Assembly (NCBI RefSeq): GCF_001650635.1
Contig: NZ_LWQU01000132.1
Location: 1-43,927 of the forward strand
Length of the DNA stretch: 43,927 nucleotides
Direction of reading: 5' to 3'
Origin: Magnetospirillum moscoviense
GTDB lineage: Bacteria > Pseudomonadota > Alphaproteobacteria > Rhodospirillales > Magnetospirillaceae
Shown here: one piece after another, positions 1 to 11,100 of the stretch
Layout: each line of letters opens with the position of its first letter
Position numbering within the stretch: position 1 is the first letter of the stretch
Translations under genes and position numbers: made by a program
Notes under the pieces: model-generated
Databases searched by the model: none
What the model saw: only the letters and a program-made list of their open reading frames with translations
What the model was told of the DNA's origin: nothing

Positions 1-30
1 TACCGGGCGTCACGCCTGGAACATGCTTAA

Positions 31-107
<77 letters not shown>

Positions 108-113
108 AAAATT

Positions 114-143
114 AAGCCCGTAAGTCCAACGACTTACGGGCTT
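114..143 (+). terminator. Hairpin terminator after tRNA-fMet
   Basis: A perfect 12-bp inverted repeat, AAGCCCGTAAGT at 114-125 and its complement at 132-143, encloses a 6-base loop seven bases after the tRNA CCA end. The tract after the stem is only moderately T-rich (TCTGGATTCTT). It probably ends the tRNA transcript. Because the stem is symmetrical it could also stop transcription arriving from the small minus-strand ORF at 222-371. Confidence 0.75.
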
Positions 144-221
144 CTGGATTCTTGGGCCCCGTCATCCCCGCGCCGGCCGGGTAAGCGCAGGGTAAGCACC
201 GCAATGCAAGCACCCGCATGC

Positions 222-371
222 TCAGGCAAGACCCGTAAACGTGACGGCAGCCCTGAGACCGAAGTTGCGTAAGCGTCCTCTGACGGCTGCCTTGTCGTCG
301 GCCTCCCAATCGGCCTGAATGGTGCGCTCGGGTCGCTGATTTGTTCTGAGATGTGACTTATTGTTACTCAT
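222..371 (-). CDS. Small hypothetical protein, 49 aa, divergent from the tolC-like gene
   Basis: I do not recognise this protein. The ORF reads MSNNKSHLRT... and ends ...AAVTFTGLA, 49 residues with many charged or polar residues and no membrane segment or signal peptide. The start at 371 was chosen because the minus strand has a near-perfect ribosome-binding site, AAAAGGAGCAAC, just before ATG. An in-frame upstream ATG would add MNLKRSN but would bury that site inside the gene. The ORF is transcribed away from the T1SS operon, with a 58-base gap between the two start codons, so they may share a control region. The strong ribosome site argues that it is real; the short length argues for caution. 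Confidence 0.5.
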   Translation of the reverse strand: MSNNKSHLRTNQRPERTIQADWEADDKAAVRGRLRNFGLRAAVTFTGLA

Positions 372-372
372 G

Positions 373-405
373 TTGCTCCTTTTCAAATTCATACCTACGA
401 TAGGT
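373..405 (+). promoter_or_regulatory. Candidate promoter and operator for the T1SS operon
   Basis: Only 58 bases separate the divergent starts. Within them, TTGCTC at 373-378 and TACGAT at 396-401 are spaced by 17 bases and resemble a weak sigma-70 promoter. The -10-like element sits inside an inverted repeat, ACCTA-CGA-TAGGT (393-405), which would suit a repressor site. A purine-rich ribosome-binding site, AGGGGG, follows before the ATG at 430. The motif matches are weak, so this is a candidate only. Confidence 0.3.
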
Positions 406-429
406 GATCTAATGCCATAGGGGGCTGCC

Positions 430-2097
430 ATGTTTTTAGGGGCGTATCGTGTGTTGGCGCTTGCGCTTGTGCCGTTGCTGTATGCGCCGGTGATTTCGGC
501 TAAGCCGATCAAGTGTGGCGCCGGGCAATTTTGCGCCAAAGCCAGCCAATCCGCGCAAGATGGGCAGGGGGCAACCCAGCTGGCGCAGGCCGTACCCGCT
601 CAGGCCGTGGCAGACAACATATTCACCGAGAGGCCCGCCCAACTCGCTTCCGTCCCGGCCGTTTCCGACGCCTCCCCGCCGTTTACCGTACCGCCTTCAA
701 CGGCCGTTGGAGTCAGTATCGCTGCCTCAGATGGCGCTCCGGTAGCAGGGGGGGGGCTCGTGCAGGGGCTTGGCCGCATCATGAGCGACCATCCGCTAAT
801 GCAGAGCGTCAATAACGACGTCGCGTCCGCGCGCGAGCAGATCGGGGTCGATTACAGCTCCTTCATGCCGCGCGTCGGGGTTCGTGCCAATGCGGGCAAG
901 CAGCGTGTTGACCGTGACCGCACCTTGGATAGCGCGGGGACGATGCAGAAGAATTACGATCCGCGCGAGGTCGGGCTCACCGTGACCCAGTTACTCTGGG
1001 ACTTTGGTGCCACCAGCGCCGCCGTCACGCGGGCCGAGGTGAACTACACCAAGGAGGAAAAGGAGCGGGATACGCAGCGGATCAATCTGCTGCTCGCGGG
1101 GATCGAGGCCCACCTGAAGCTCCTCAAGGCGCGCCAGCAGCTCGAATACGCGAACCGATCCGTGGAAAACATCAAGCTGCAGACCCAGCTCGAGAGTAAC
1201 CGCATCGAGACCGGCAAAGGTCTGACGACCGATCTGCTGCAAGCGAGGGCGCAACTGGCAGGGGCCCATGCTCGCCGCGTCTCGGCCCAGAGTGCGGTCG
1301 ATACTGCGGTGAACCGCTACCGCGCGGTCTTCGGGGTCGTGAACGTCCCGGCCACTCTCGAGGCGGTGCTCGAGCCGCAGACCGTGCTGCCGCCTTCGCT
1401 GGAACAGGCCCTGCATCAGGTCGAAAGGCAAAATCCGGACATTATCGCCGCCCGTTCCCGTGCGGCTCTCAAGGATGCCGAGCGTGACGCGATTAGCACC
1501 AAGGAATATATGCCGCGTATCGAGCTTGTGGGTGATGTGAGCAAGCGGGGCGATAGCGACGGCACCGCGGGTTCGCGTAATGACATGAAGGTGCTTGTTC
1601 AGGTGTCATGGAGTTTCGATGCCGGCTTGAAGGCGGACTACGCCACCTCAGCCGCCAGTCTTGCCGCCGCTTCCGAGCGAAATAAGGCATTCTATGTGGG
1701 CCGGCAGGCCATTGAGGAAGCCGAGAACGCTTGGACTGACCTCAAGGCGGCTCGGGACCGACAGGCCCATCTCAACGACCAAGCCGAGATCTCAGGGCAT
1801 TTCCTCGAGTTGGCGCGCAAGGAGCGTGAGCTCGGTCGGCGGTCATTGCTCGACGTGTTGTCGGGCGAAACCAACCTGATCAACGCACTGTCCGACGCCT
1901 CGGCGGCGGAAACGGACGTGGTGCTCGCCTCCTTCCGCATGCTGCGTGCCATCGGCGCCCTTGATGCTGGGCAGGTGGTTGTCGCCGCACCCAAGCCGAT
2001 CGTGCCCTTGGCTCAGTACGTGCCGGCTTACAAGCGGAAAGCCGCGATGTCGGGCGGCAATGCCGTGTCCGTGGAATTAGCCGGACCGGCGAGGTAA
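430..2097 (+). CDS. TolC-family outer-membrane efflux/secretion channel (type I secretion)
   Basis: This 555-residue protein has a Sec signal peptide (hydrophobic core LALALVPLLYAPVISA, residues about 9-24), then an Ala/Pro/Gln-rich stretch to about residue 110. Two outer-membrane efflux (OEP) repeats follow, about 110-320 and 335-520, with the typical coiled-coil helices and the strand motif TQLLWDFGA. Proteins of this family form trimeric beta-barrel/alpha-tunnel exit ducts for type I secretion. It is the first gene of the operon, with an AGGGGG ribosome site before ATG 430, and the giant cargo gene starts 4 bases after its stop. With the ABC and HlyD-like genes near 30-33 kb it completes a T1SS. 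LapE/AggA-like channels are the closest functional analogues, but I cannot assign an orthologue. The long low-complexity segment before the first OEP repeat is longer than usual. Confidence 0.93.
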   Translation: MFLGAYRVLALALVPLLYAPVISAKPIKCGAGQFCAKASQSAQDGQGATQLAQAVPAQAVADNIFTERPAQLASVPAVSDASPPFTVPPSTAVGVSIAASDGAPVAGGGLVQGLGRIMSDHPLMQSVNNDVASAREQIGVDYSSFMPRVGVRANAGKQRVDRDRTLDSAGTMQKNYDPREVGLTVTQLLWDFGATSAAVTRAEVNYTKEEKERDTQRINLLLAGIEAHLKLLKARQQLEYANRSVENIKLQTQLESNRIETGKGLTTDLLQARAQLAGAHARRVSAQSAVDTAVNRYRAVFGVVNVPATLEAVLEPQTVLPPSLEQALHQVERQNPDIIAARSRAALKDAERDAISTKEYMPRIELVGDVSKRGDSDGTAGSRNDMKVLVQVSWSFDAGLKADYATSAASLAAASERNKAFYVGRQAIEEAENAWTDLKAARDRQAHLNDQAEISGHFLELARKERELGRRSLLDVLSGETNLINALSDASAAETDVVLASFRMLRAIGALDAGQVVVAAPKPIVPLAQYVPAYKRKAAMSGGNAVSVELAGPAR

Positions 2098-2101
2098 TGC
2101 C

Positions 2102-5100
2102 ATGGAAAAATCGGAGCGTTTCTCGCAAGTTGAAGCTGCCCTGCGCCAGCAGGGTATCTCCGAGGAAGCCGCGAAGGCCGTCCTCGACGCCTATCAGAAA
2201 GCGGAAGCAGCGGGCAGCAAGGATGCCGTCGTAGCCGCCCTTGAGGCTTTGCAATCGGAAAGCGCCCGTTCGGGCCTGTCGCAGGACTTGATCGCCCAGC
2301 TCAGCAACATGGTTGCGCAGGCTCTGGTCACGCTCGTCCCGCCGCAGGATTCAACTATCGGCAGCGGGCCTAATGCGTTGCAGGGCATCAAAAGCAGCGA
2401 CGGAACGAAGGCGAACACTCCGGACGCGTCGTCTGGTCGGCCGTCGTCTTCAACCCAGCCCGAGCCTCAGGTTACCAGCGCCACTCCGCACTTTGAAACG
2501 GCGGCGAAGGCCCCCCCCGTAAATATCGCCTCTCTTTTCGAGCAAACCGGATCGCAGGCCAAAGGTTCGGAAGGTGGTCGTGGCTATGGCCTTGTCGAGC
2601 GGCCAGAGATCACCGGCCTTACCTACAACGACGTCTCCAGGTCCAATAACGAGTCCTCCGGGCGTTTCGCTCCCCCGGAAGTCACAGCGCTGACCGGTGA
2701 CGGCTATTCGAACGCCAATCTGATCGGTGGCTCCAAGACCGAGAACACTCTAATTACCGCCGATGCCTTCCAGGGCACGACGGTCCTTGGGACGGATAGC
2801 AGCAAGACGCAGTTCGGCATCGGAGAGTTAGGGCGCGGCAACGTCGGTCGTGATGGCGTGTTCTCCACCAACCTGCAATCTTCCTCCAACACCACCTCCA
2901 GTTCCGGCACGACGTCGGGTGGCCAGGGCGCCGGCTTCACGGGCGTTATCCTCGACGACTACATCGCCGGCGCCAAGGTCTTCATCGACACCAACAATAA
3001 CGGGCGGCTGGACGCCGGAGAGCAGTTTTCGATCACCGATTCGAAGGGGCAGTTCACCCTTTATGGCGTTGCCCAGGGCTCGCGTATCGTTGGTGTCGGC
3101 GGCGTCGATACCCGGTCCGGCGCTCCGAACAGCGTATCGTTCAAGGCGATTATCGATAACGCCAGTGCGGGTCAGGACGGCAAGACTGGTGTGGCGGTCT
3201 CGTCGCTGTCAACCCTGCTTACGACCTATGTCGACCAGGGGTTCACCTCGGACCAGGCTGACAACTTCGTGCGCAACGAGCTTGGCCTGCCCTCGAAGGA
3301 AGCGATGGGCGGCAAATCGCTCAATGAATTTGACCCGGGTGAGGACAATCCCGACGACGACATCGACGCGACCCTTCAGAACCAGATCGTTGCCTATGTC
3401 CGGCAGGTCAGCGTACTGATCGGCGCCATCGGCGCGCTCATCGACGGCGCTTCCAACGAGGAAAGCGACGCCGGTATCGACATCGCCTATGCCGCGGTCA
3501 TCGACAAGATGGTCAATGGCACACTGGATCTCGGTTCGCCCGCCGATCTGACCGCCGTTCTGAACGACGCCATCGAGACGGCCAACGATGACGGCATCAC
3601 CAGCAACCTTCATGCCAGCGTCAGTGGTGTCGATGGTGACGCGAACCTGCTCGGCGTCGTCCTGGCGAACGTCTTGCAGTCGGTGAACGACAGCGCCAGA
3701 TCCGATCCGACCTCGAAGGATTCCGAGGCGTCTCTGCGCTTTGGCCAAAGCGTGCTGGCCGAAGCCTTCGCCAGTCTTGGCCAGGAAGCGGCCACCGGAC
3801 GTGGTGGCGATATCTCGCTGGCCCCGTCGCTGGTCCAGACCGTCGTTTACAGCGACCCGACGGCGGTCAGCGATCAGGTCGAGAGCATTATCAATACGCT
3901 GGAGATGTTCAACACCACCCCGGCGGAGGGCTATGCCAACGCCCCGATTCCGTTGGACATCCGTCTGCCCGTGCTCGGTGTCGGCAAGTCCTTCGACGAA
4001 ATCGTCATCTCAGGCGTTCCCGCCGGGATGAAGCTGGTCTATTTCGATGAGGCGAACGTCAACCAGGACGGCACCTCGAAGACCATAGATCTGCCCATAG
4101 CTGGCGACGGTAGCTACACCGTCAGCAACACCTGGATCAGCAACCTGGCGGCAGTGTCCGAGGCCGAACTTGCGGAAGACGTCGTCCTCGATATCGACGC
4201 CTCGTACACCGATACCACCGACAACAGCACCACCGCCTACGAAGGCACTCTGACCATCACCGTCCTTAAAACGCCGAACATTACCGTGGACAGCGGTGAA
4301 CTGGACGGCAGCGGCAAGATCGGGGGGACCGAGGACGCGGTATCGGTCGTCCTGCCGTCGATGAATATCGACCGGGATACCCGCTTCGACATCACCGAGA
4401 CCATTTCCGTCCGCCTGACCCTCAGTAACAGCGCGGCCGAGAAAGGCGAATTGCGTTTGGTCGGCGCCGCTCCCGCCGGAGTCACGGTGGAAGGCGAGGA
4501 GACGGACACGATCACCCTCTTGGGCAGCCGTTCCGCTCTCGACAGTGCTCTTGCTGCCGGCAATCTGGTAAAGGCCGTTTTCGACGCTGATTTCAATACC
4601 AGCCTCTATCCGAGCGCATCCGTCGAGGTCGAGATCAACGACCGTCACGGGCAGCCGCTGTCCGTTTCGACCCAGACCGTCACGTTCGCCGTGGCCGCCG
4701 TCAACGACACGCCGACACTGGCCGACAGCAGTCCGCGCCTTGCCGATATCGACGCGACCGTGACCGATGGGGAGAACGCGGGGACGCTGGTCCGCGACTT
4801 TGTCGTTCCCGGCACCCTGGAGGACGTCGATTTTCTTCCCGGCGAGACGCCCGAACGCGTCGCCGTCACCGATCTCACCGTCATCAACGGCGGTCATTGG
4901 GAGTACAAGCTCTCGGGCGGAAGCTGGACCACGCTGGCGGCCCCGGCGTCGGGTAGCGCCACGTTGCTCGATTCGGACACCTCCGTGCGCTATGTGCCGA
5001 ACGGGCAGGGCACGCCGAGTATCACCTTCAAGGCCTGGGATGGTAGTGGCAACACCGCTGGCAGCACCGTTACCCTGGCCTCGCTGGATGGCCATGTTTC

Positions 5101-8100
5101 GGCGGATACCAACAGGGCGGAACTAACTGTACTGGCCAATGATTCGGCGCTGGCTTATACGCTCGAGAAGACGGCCACCGAGGATACGGTCCTTCAGTTC
5201 TCCCAAGCCGACTTCACGGGCGCGGTCAGCTCGACCAGCGGCTCGCTGGCCAGCATCACCGTCACCTCGCTGCCGAGCAATGGTACGCTCAGGCTGGGCG
5301 GAACCGAGGTGTCGGATGGTGATGTCATCACCGTCGCTAATCTTGGCAACCTGAACTTCACGCCAAGCCAGGACTACAACGGCCCGGTCAGCTTTAGCTG
5401 GTTCGCAACCACGGCCGGTGACGTGGATACCGATGTGGCCGACGTCGTCATTGAGGTCGAGAGCCTCAACGATGCTCCTATCGTCGGCGGTACTCCCGAG
5501 GCCGTGAGCGTTACCGAGAGTGATCCCAATCCGGTGGGACAGATCGTCGGCGACCTAGTCCTGCCCGCGTTCAGTGATGCCGGCGAGAATTCCGACGACA
5601 TGAATGCGTTGGCCGGCATCGCCATCACCGGCTTGAGCACGGCGATCACCGATGGTGCTTGGCAGTACCGTGTGGCCGGCACCTCGACCTGGGTCAACTT
5701 GCGCAGCGCCGGTGACGGTCACGGCAGCAACGCCGATCCGATCTTTCTTGCCATCGATGACGAAGTCCGCTTCGTGCCGTCCCCTGGCAAGACCAGTATC
5801 TCGGGCGGTGTCACCGCCTATCTGATTGACACCAGCATCGATAATTTCACCAGCGGTCGTCAGACCACCTACGACCTTTCCGTCCTCAACTCGGAGGACA
5901 GTGGCATCAATGTCACGGGCCGCGGTGGTAGCACGCCGTTCAGCCATACCACAATCACCCTCACCGTCAGCATCTCGGGCCTCAACGACGCTCCGGTGCT
6001 CGACGTCAGTTACGACGCTAACCTGAGCGTCATCGACCGCACGGACCAGGACAACGAAGGCACCCGTGTCGGGGACCTTTTGGCGACCGGCGCCATCACC
6101 GACAAGGATCTCTCAGCCGAAGACGAAACGCCGCATGCCATCGCGGTGGTCGGTGGCGGCATCAGCGCCAGCGGGCATTGGGAATATCGCCTTGCCGACA
6201 GCGAGGGTTGGAGTGCTCTGCTTCCCGATACAGGCACGTTGACCAAGCATGCGCTGCTGCTTGGCCCGGACGACTATCTGCGTTTCGTGCCGGAAGACGG
6301 GGCGTTGCCCGGATCGGCGAGTCTGACGTTCCGCGCTTGGGACCAGAGCAGCCACAGCGCCGGCGATCGCCTCGATCTCTCCCTCGGAGCATCGGTCGGC
6401 GGCCGCACGGCGTTCTCGGCGGCCACCGATACCGCCACGGTCCGCATACTTACCAACGCGGAAGATCTGCCGGTCTATTCTATCATCGCCGACAGTGCCG
6501 CCGTGCTCGAGGGTAATCCGGGCGACGACCCGGACGTGCGTGACGAAACGGGCCAATATTCCATCATGACCTTCGTGGTCAGCCGTGTCAGCACTGCCGA
6601 ATATTATCCTGCTGACACTGTCGCCTGGCAGGTTGGCGGCGCCATCAGCGACCTCAAGGCCAGCGATTACAGCGGTACCGTCAGCTTCGCCGAGGGTGAG
6701 ACCGAAAAGGCGATCCAGATTCGCGTAGTCCGCGATGCGACGCGCGAAGCCAACGAGGACGTGGTCGTTCAGCTGGGCGCGCCCGCGGGCGAGGGGCGCC
6801 TCAGCCAAGACAGCGTCGCGATAACCCGGATCATCAACGACGACCCGACTCTTGCCTTCGCATCCGCAGCCCAGACCGTCGTCGAGGGCCAGGACATCAC
6901 CTTTACCATCCGCCGTATCAGCGGCATGGGTGAGACGGTCACCCTGCGCTACGACGTCTTGTCGGCAACGGGCGGCGAGGGCCTGGGGTCGGCGCTGGAT
7001 TCCGACGAGACGGCCGCATCGGGGGCCGTGTATTTCGGTATCAACGAGACCGAAAAGACCATCACTCTTCATACCGTCGACGACGAGTCCATCGCCGATC
7101 CGCAGCGCTTCTACCTCGCCCTGTCCGACGAGAACGGTACGGTCAATATTTCGAAGTTCGCCTCGGAAGGCATCGTCGTCAGCAATGACGCCAGCATCAG
7201 CGTGACCGACGTCGAGGCCGGCCAGACGGTGAACGGAATCACCACCTATACCGTTACCGTCGAGCGGACGGGCAGCCTGGGATTCGAGCACGCATTCAAC
7301 TTCGATCTGGTTGGTATCGGAGAGAATCCGGCCCAGGCCGAGAACTTTCTGCTCGAGGATGACCGCCGGGTGGTGTTTGCCGCCAACGACGATCCCGATG
7401 CCGTCTCCGATACGGTCACCTTTACCTTCCAGGCGCGCCCCGGCCTCAAGACCGAGGGTATCCGCCACTTCGAAGTCCGCATTGCCGAGGATGATTCCGA
7501 CCTGGCCGGCAGCACCGCCGACCGTGTCGTCATCGGCGTTTCGGCCGCGCGCGGTGAACTCGTGCCCAATGGCGTCACCGCCACGATCGTACCCGTCAGC
7601 GCCAAGCTCATCGAGGGCTCTAACAGCACGACCTTCGCACAATCCTTCCAGGTCCAACTGTCCGAGGCCACCGACGAGGATGTCGTCATAACCTGGACGG
7701 TTTCCGATTATGGTGGCGATAACGCGGCGAACGCCGCCGACTTCGTCGGAGGGGCGTTCCAGCACGGTACGGTTACCATTGCCGCCGGCCAGACCCATTC
7801 CGGAACCATCTTCGTTACTCCAGCCTCCGACGGCGCGGTGGAGCGGAACGAGAAGTATTATGTCGATATCGACGTCGCCAGCGGTCCGGCCGAGGTGCGT
7901 GGCATCAGCGCCGTCGGGACCATCGTCAACGACGATGCCTTTATCGGATTCGCCAGCACCGATCCGGCCTCGGCGTGGGAAGGCGCCACCGGGCAGGACG
8001 GACACTTTGCGGTGACAGTCGTGCGCGACGGCTTCGCCCGTAGCGAGGTCAGCATCGGCTGGTATGTCGAGTTGATCTCCGATAGCTCGGTGCCGTCCAA

Positions 8101-11100
8101 CCAGCGCGCCTCGGCCGAAGACTTCGTGTCCGGGGCGCTGCCCAGCGGTCGGGTCACTTTCATTCCGGGGGCGACGCAGGCCGATATCAGCTTCGCGCTG
8201 ACCGGCAACAACGCGCTCGAATACGGCGAGAAGTTCCGCATTGTCCTTGATGGCGATACCATCCAGGGCGGCGCGCAGTTGTCCGACAACAATGTCGCCA
8301 CCGGCATCATTGCCAACGACGACGCGGTGATCTCCATCGATGCCGATTCGCTGGTCGTCAGTGAAGATGAAGGGCAGGGTGGCAGCCGGACCGTCACGCT
8401 GACAATCGTCCGCGATACGCACGGCGCCTCGCTGCCCTCGGCAGCGGTTCAGTGGCTTGCCAGCGCCAGCGGCATCGAAGCCGACGATGCCACCGCCGCC
8501 GATTTTGTCGGCAACCGGTTCCCCGGCGGCACCGTCACCTTTGCTGCCGGCAGCAGCACCGCCCTGATCACCTTCACTGTAGCCGCCGACGATGTCGTCG
8601 AAGGCGATGAATCATTCCAGGTCGCCCTGGTCGGCACGACGGCGGCCCAGCACAGCCTGAGTACCGATCCGGCTCAACTCACCGCAACCGTCACCCTGAC
8701 CAACGACGACGATCTGGTGTCCTTCAGCACGAGCGGTGGCAATCTCAGCCAGTCGGTCAGCGAGGATGGCGCCAGCCATGCCGGCCAGACGATCACCTAC
8801 ACCTTGACCCGCAGCGGTGACCTGTCAAAGGAGACCTCGGTCGACTGGCACCTGGGCTTCGACGGCAAGACCGCCGCACCGCCGGATTTCAAGGACGCCA
8901 ACGGCGATCCCTATTCCGGGACGGTCGAGGGCACGGCCGTGTTCGCCGCCGGCTCGGCCACGGCGACCATCGTCCTGTCCCCGGTTAAGGACACCTCCGT
9001 CGAGTCGAATGAAACCTTCTCGGTTATCCTCGACACCACCGGTCTGTCCGCCAATGGCACTCGCCTAGCGACCAGCAACATCACCGCCGAGGGTGCCCTG
9101 GTCAATGACGACGTCGCCATTTCGGCGGCGGTCAGCGGCACGACGCTGGAGGCTAATGACGGCCAGACCACCACGCTGACCTTCACAGTAAGCCGCAGCA
9201 GCGGCGACACCGCCAATCAGGCGACGGACCTCACGTGGTCGGTTGCCGGCTCGACCATCGTCGTAAATGGTCTGCGCCTGGCCGACGCCCTTTCGGCCGG
9301 CGAATTCACCGCCGCCGATCAGGACGGCAACAATGTCCTGCATTGGGATGCCGGCGACACCTCGACCCGCACCATCACCGTCACCGTGAACGGCGATGTC
9401 CTGATCGAGGGGGACGAGGCGATTCGCCTTACCCTGGCTAACAGCGGCAGCGCCAGCGTCGCCGATCTGAGCGCGGCCACAGGTACCATGGCCACCCTGC
9501 ACGACAACGACGCCTCCGTCTGGGTCGAGCAGCTGGTGAGTGCGATCTCCGAAGGCAAGTCCGGGCAGTCGCGCGACGTCACCTTCCGCATCTTCCGTCA
9601 GGGCGACATCGAGTCCGATTTGACGGTGGCGCTGTCGCCGAGTGGCGCCTCGGGGGTTTCGGGGCCGTCGTCGGTGACGTTCCACGCCGCCACCGATGAT
9701 GACACCGTCTATGCCTCAGGCGCCCAGCCGAAGCAGTGGGTGGACATCACCTATACCGTCAGCGGCGACGACACCCTCGAATCCGGCGAGGCGCTGACGC
9801 TCATGCTGGGTGCGCTGACGACGCAGAATGGCTATCAGGCCAGCCTTGATGGAACTCATGCTAGCGCCAGCACCACGATCACCAACGACGACAACAAGAT
9901 CACCATCTCCAGCGACGCCACCTGGAACGCCTCCACCTCCCGCAATGAAGTCGTGGAAGGTGCCACTTCGGCCAGCCCGAATGATCCTGATAATACCATT
10001 CACTTCACCCTGACTCGCGATGCCACCGGCACCTTGGCGGCGGAAACCGTCACTTGGCGCATTGTCGGCAGCGGCAATTTCCCGGTCACGGCCGGCGACT
10101 TCCCCTCCGGCCAGGGACAACTTCTGGATAGCGATTTGCCGACCGGCTCGGTGTCTTTTGCCCAGGGGGCGACGACCGCCACCGTTTCCGTCACCCTCGA
10201 CGCTGATCGTATCATCGAGCCGACCGAGGCTCTGGCCCTGCACCTGACCGATGTCAGCGGCAACCTTCAGGCCAGTGACTATGCCGTCACAGTGATTGCC
10301 GACGACGCCGGCTACAACGTCATCGCGCGAGATGCCGAACTGTCCGAGGGCAATGACGCCAGCGGTTCGAGCTACATCTATTTCGACCTCGCCGCGATCG
10401 GCGCGAATAGCCGTGTCTACTGGCAGGTCACCGGCGCTTCTAACGCCGATATCGATGATCTGCCGACCAGCAATCCCGGTACCGGCGCCGCATGGTATGA
10501 CAGCAGCAGCGGCGGCTCCATCAAGGGCTATTACGACTTTGTTTCGGGAACAACCGAAAACGCCGTCGTCGCCCTGAAGGTCAAGCAGGATTCCATCGTC
10601 GATGCCGATAAGACGGCGACGATCGCCCTGTATTCGGATTCCGGCTTCTCGACCCCGCTGACCGACGACCAGTCGCTTGCCCTTACGGCAGAGACCGATC
10701 TGATTGATGACGATGCCCAGCTGACTCTGGTCGCCAGCGATGGCGCTAGCCTCGCAGAGGGTTCGGACCCAACGCCATCGAACAGCGCCAACACCGACAG
10801 CTGGACGACGCTGACCTTCACCGTCAATCGTGAGGGTAAAACCGAACAGGTTTCCTCCGTCGGTTGGAGTGTCAATCTCGCCAATGGCCTGACGGCACAG
10901 GATTTCTCTGACGCCGTCACCTCCGGCACCGTGACCTTTGCCGCCGACGAGATCGAGAAGACCATCGTCCTCAAGGTCAAGAAGGACTGGTTGGAAGAAA
11001 GCTCCGAGACGGTCACCGTTACTCTCGGCACGCCCTCCGCCGGTACGTCGCTGGCTGGTGGCAGCCAGAGCGCCCAGACCGTCATCGAGAACGATGACGT

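Noticed and set aside
112-309. Minus-strand open frame through the tRNA terminator
   Set aside because: It runs through the hairpin after the tRNA, overlaps the better-supported small ORF and has no ribosome site or family features.
6113-8422. Long minus-strand open frame (769 codons) inside the giant gene, with similar ones at 9716-12103 and 22517-25201
   Set aside because: They mirror the GC-rich, Asp/Val/Thr-rich codon pattern of the giant gene, have glycine/valine/aspartate-heavy translations without recognisable domains, and lack ribosome sites. They are antisense shadows.
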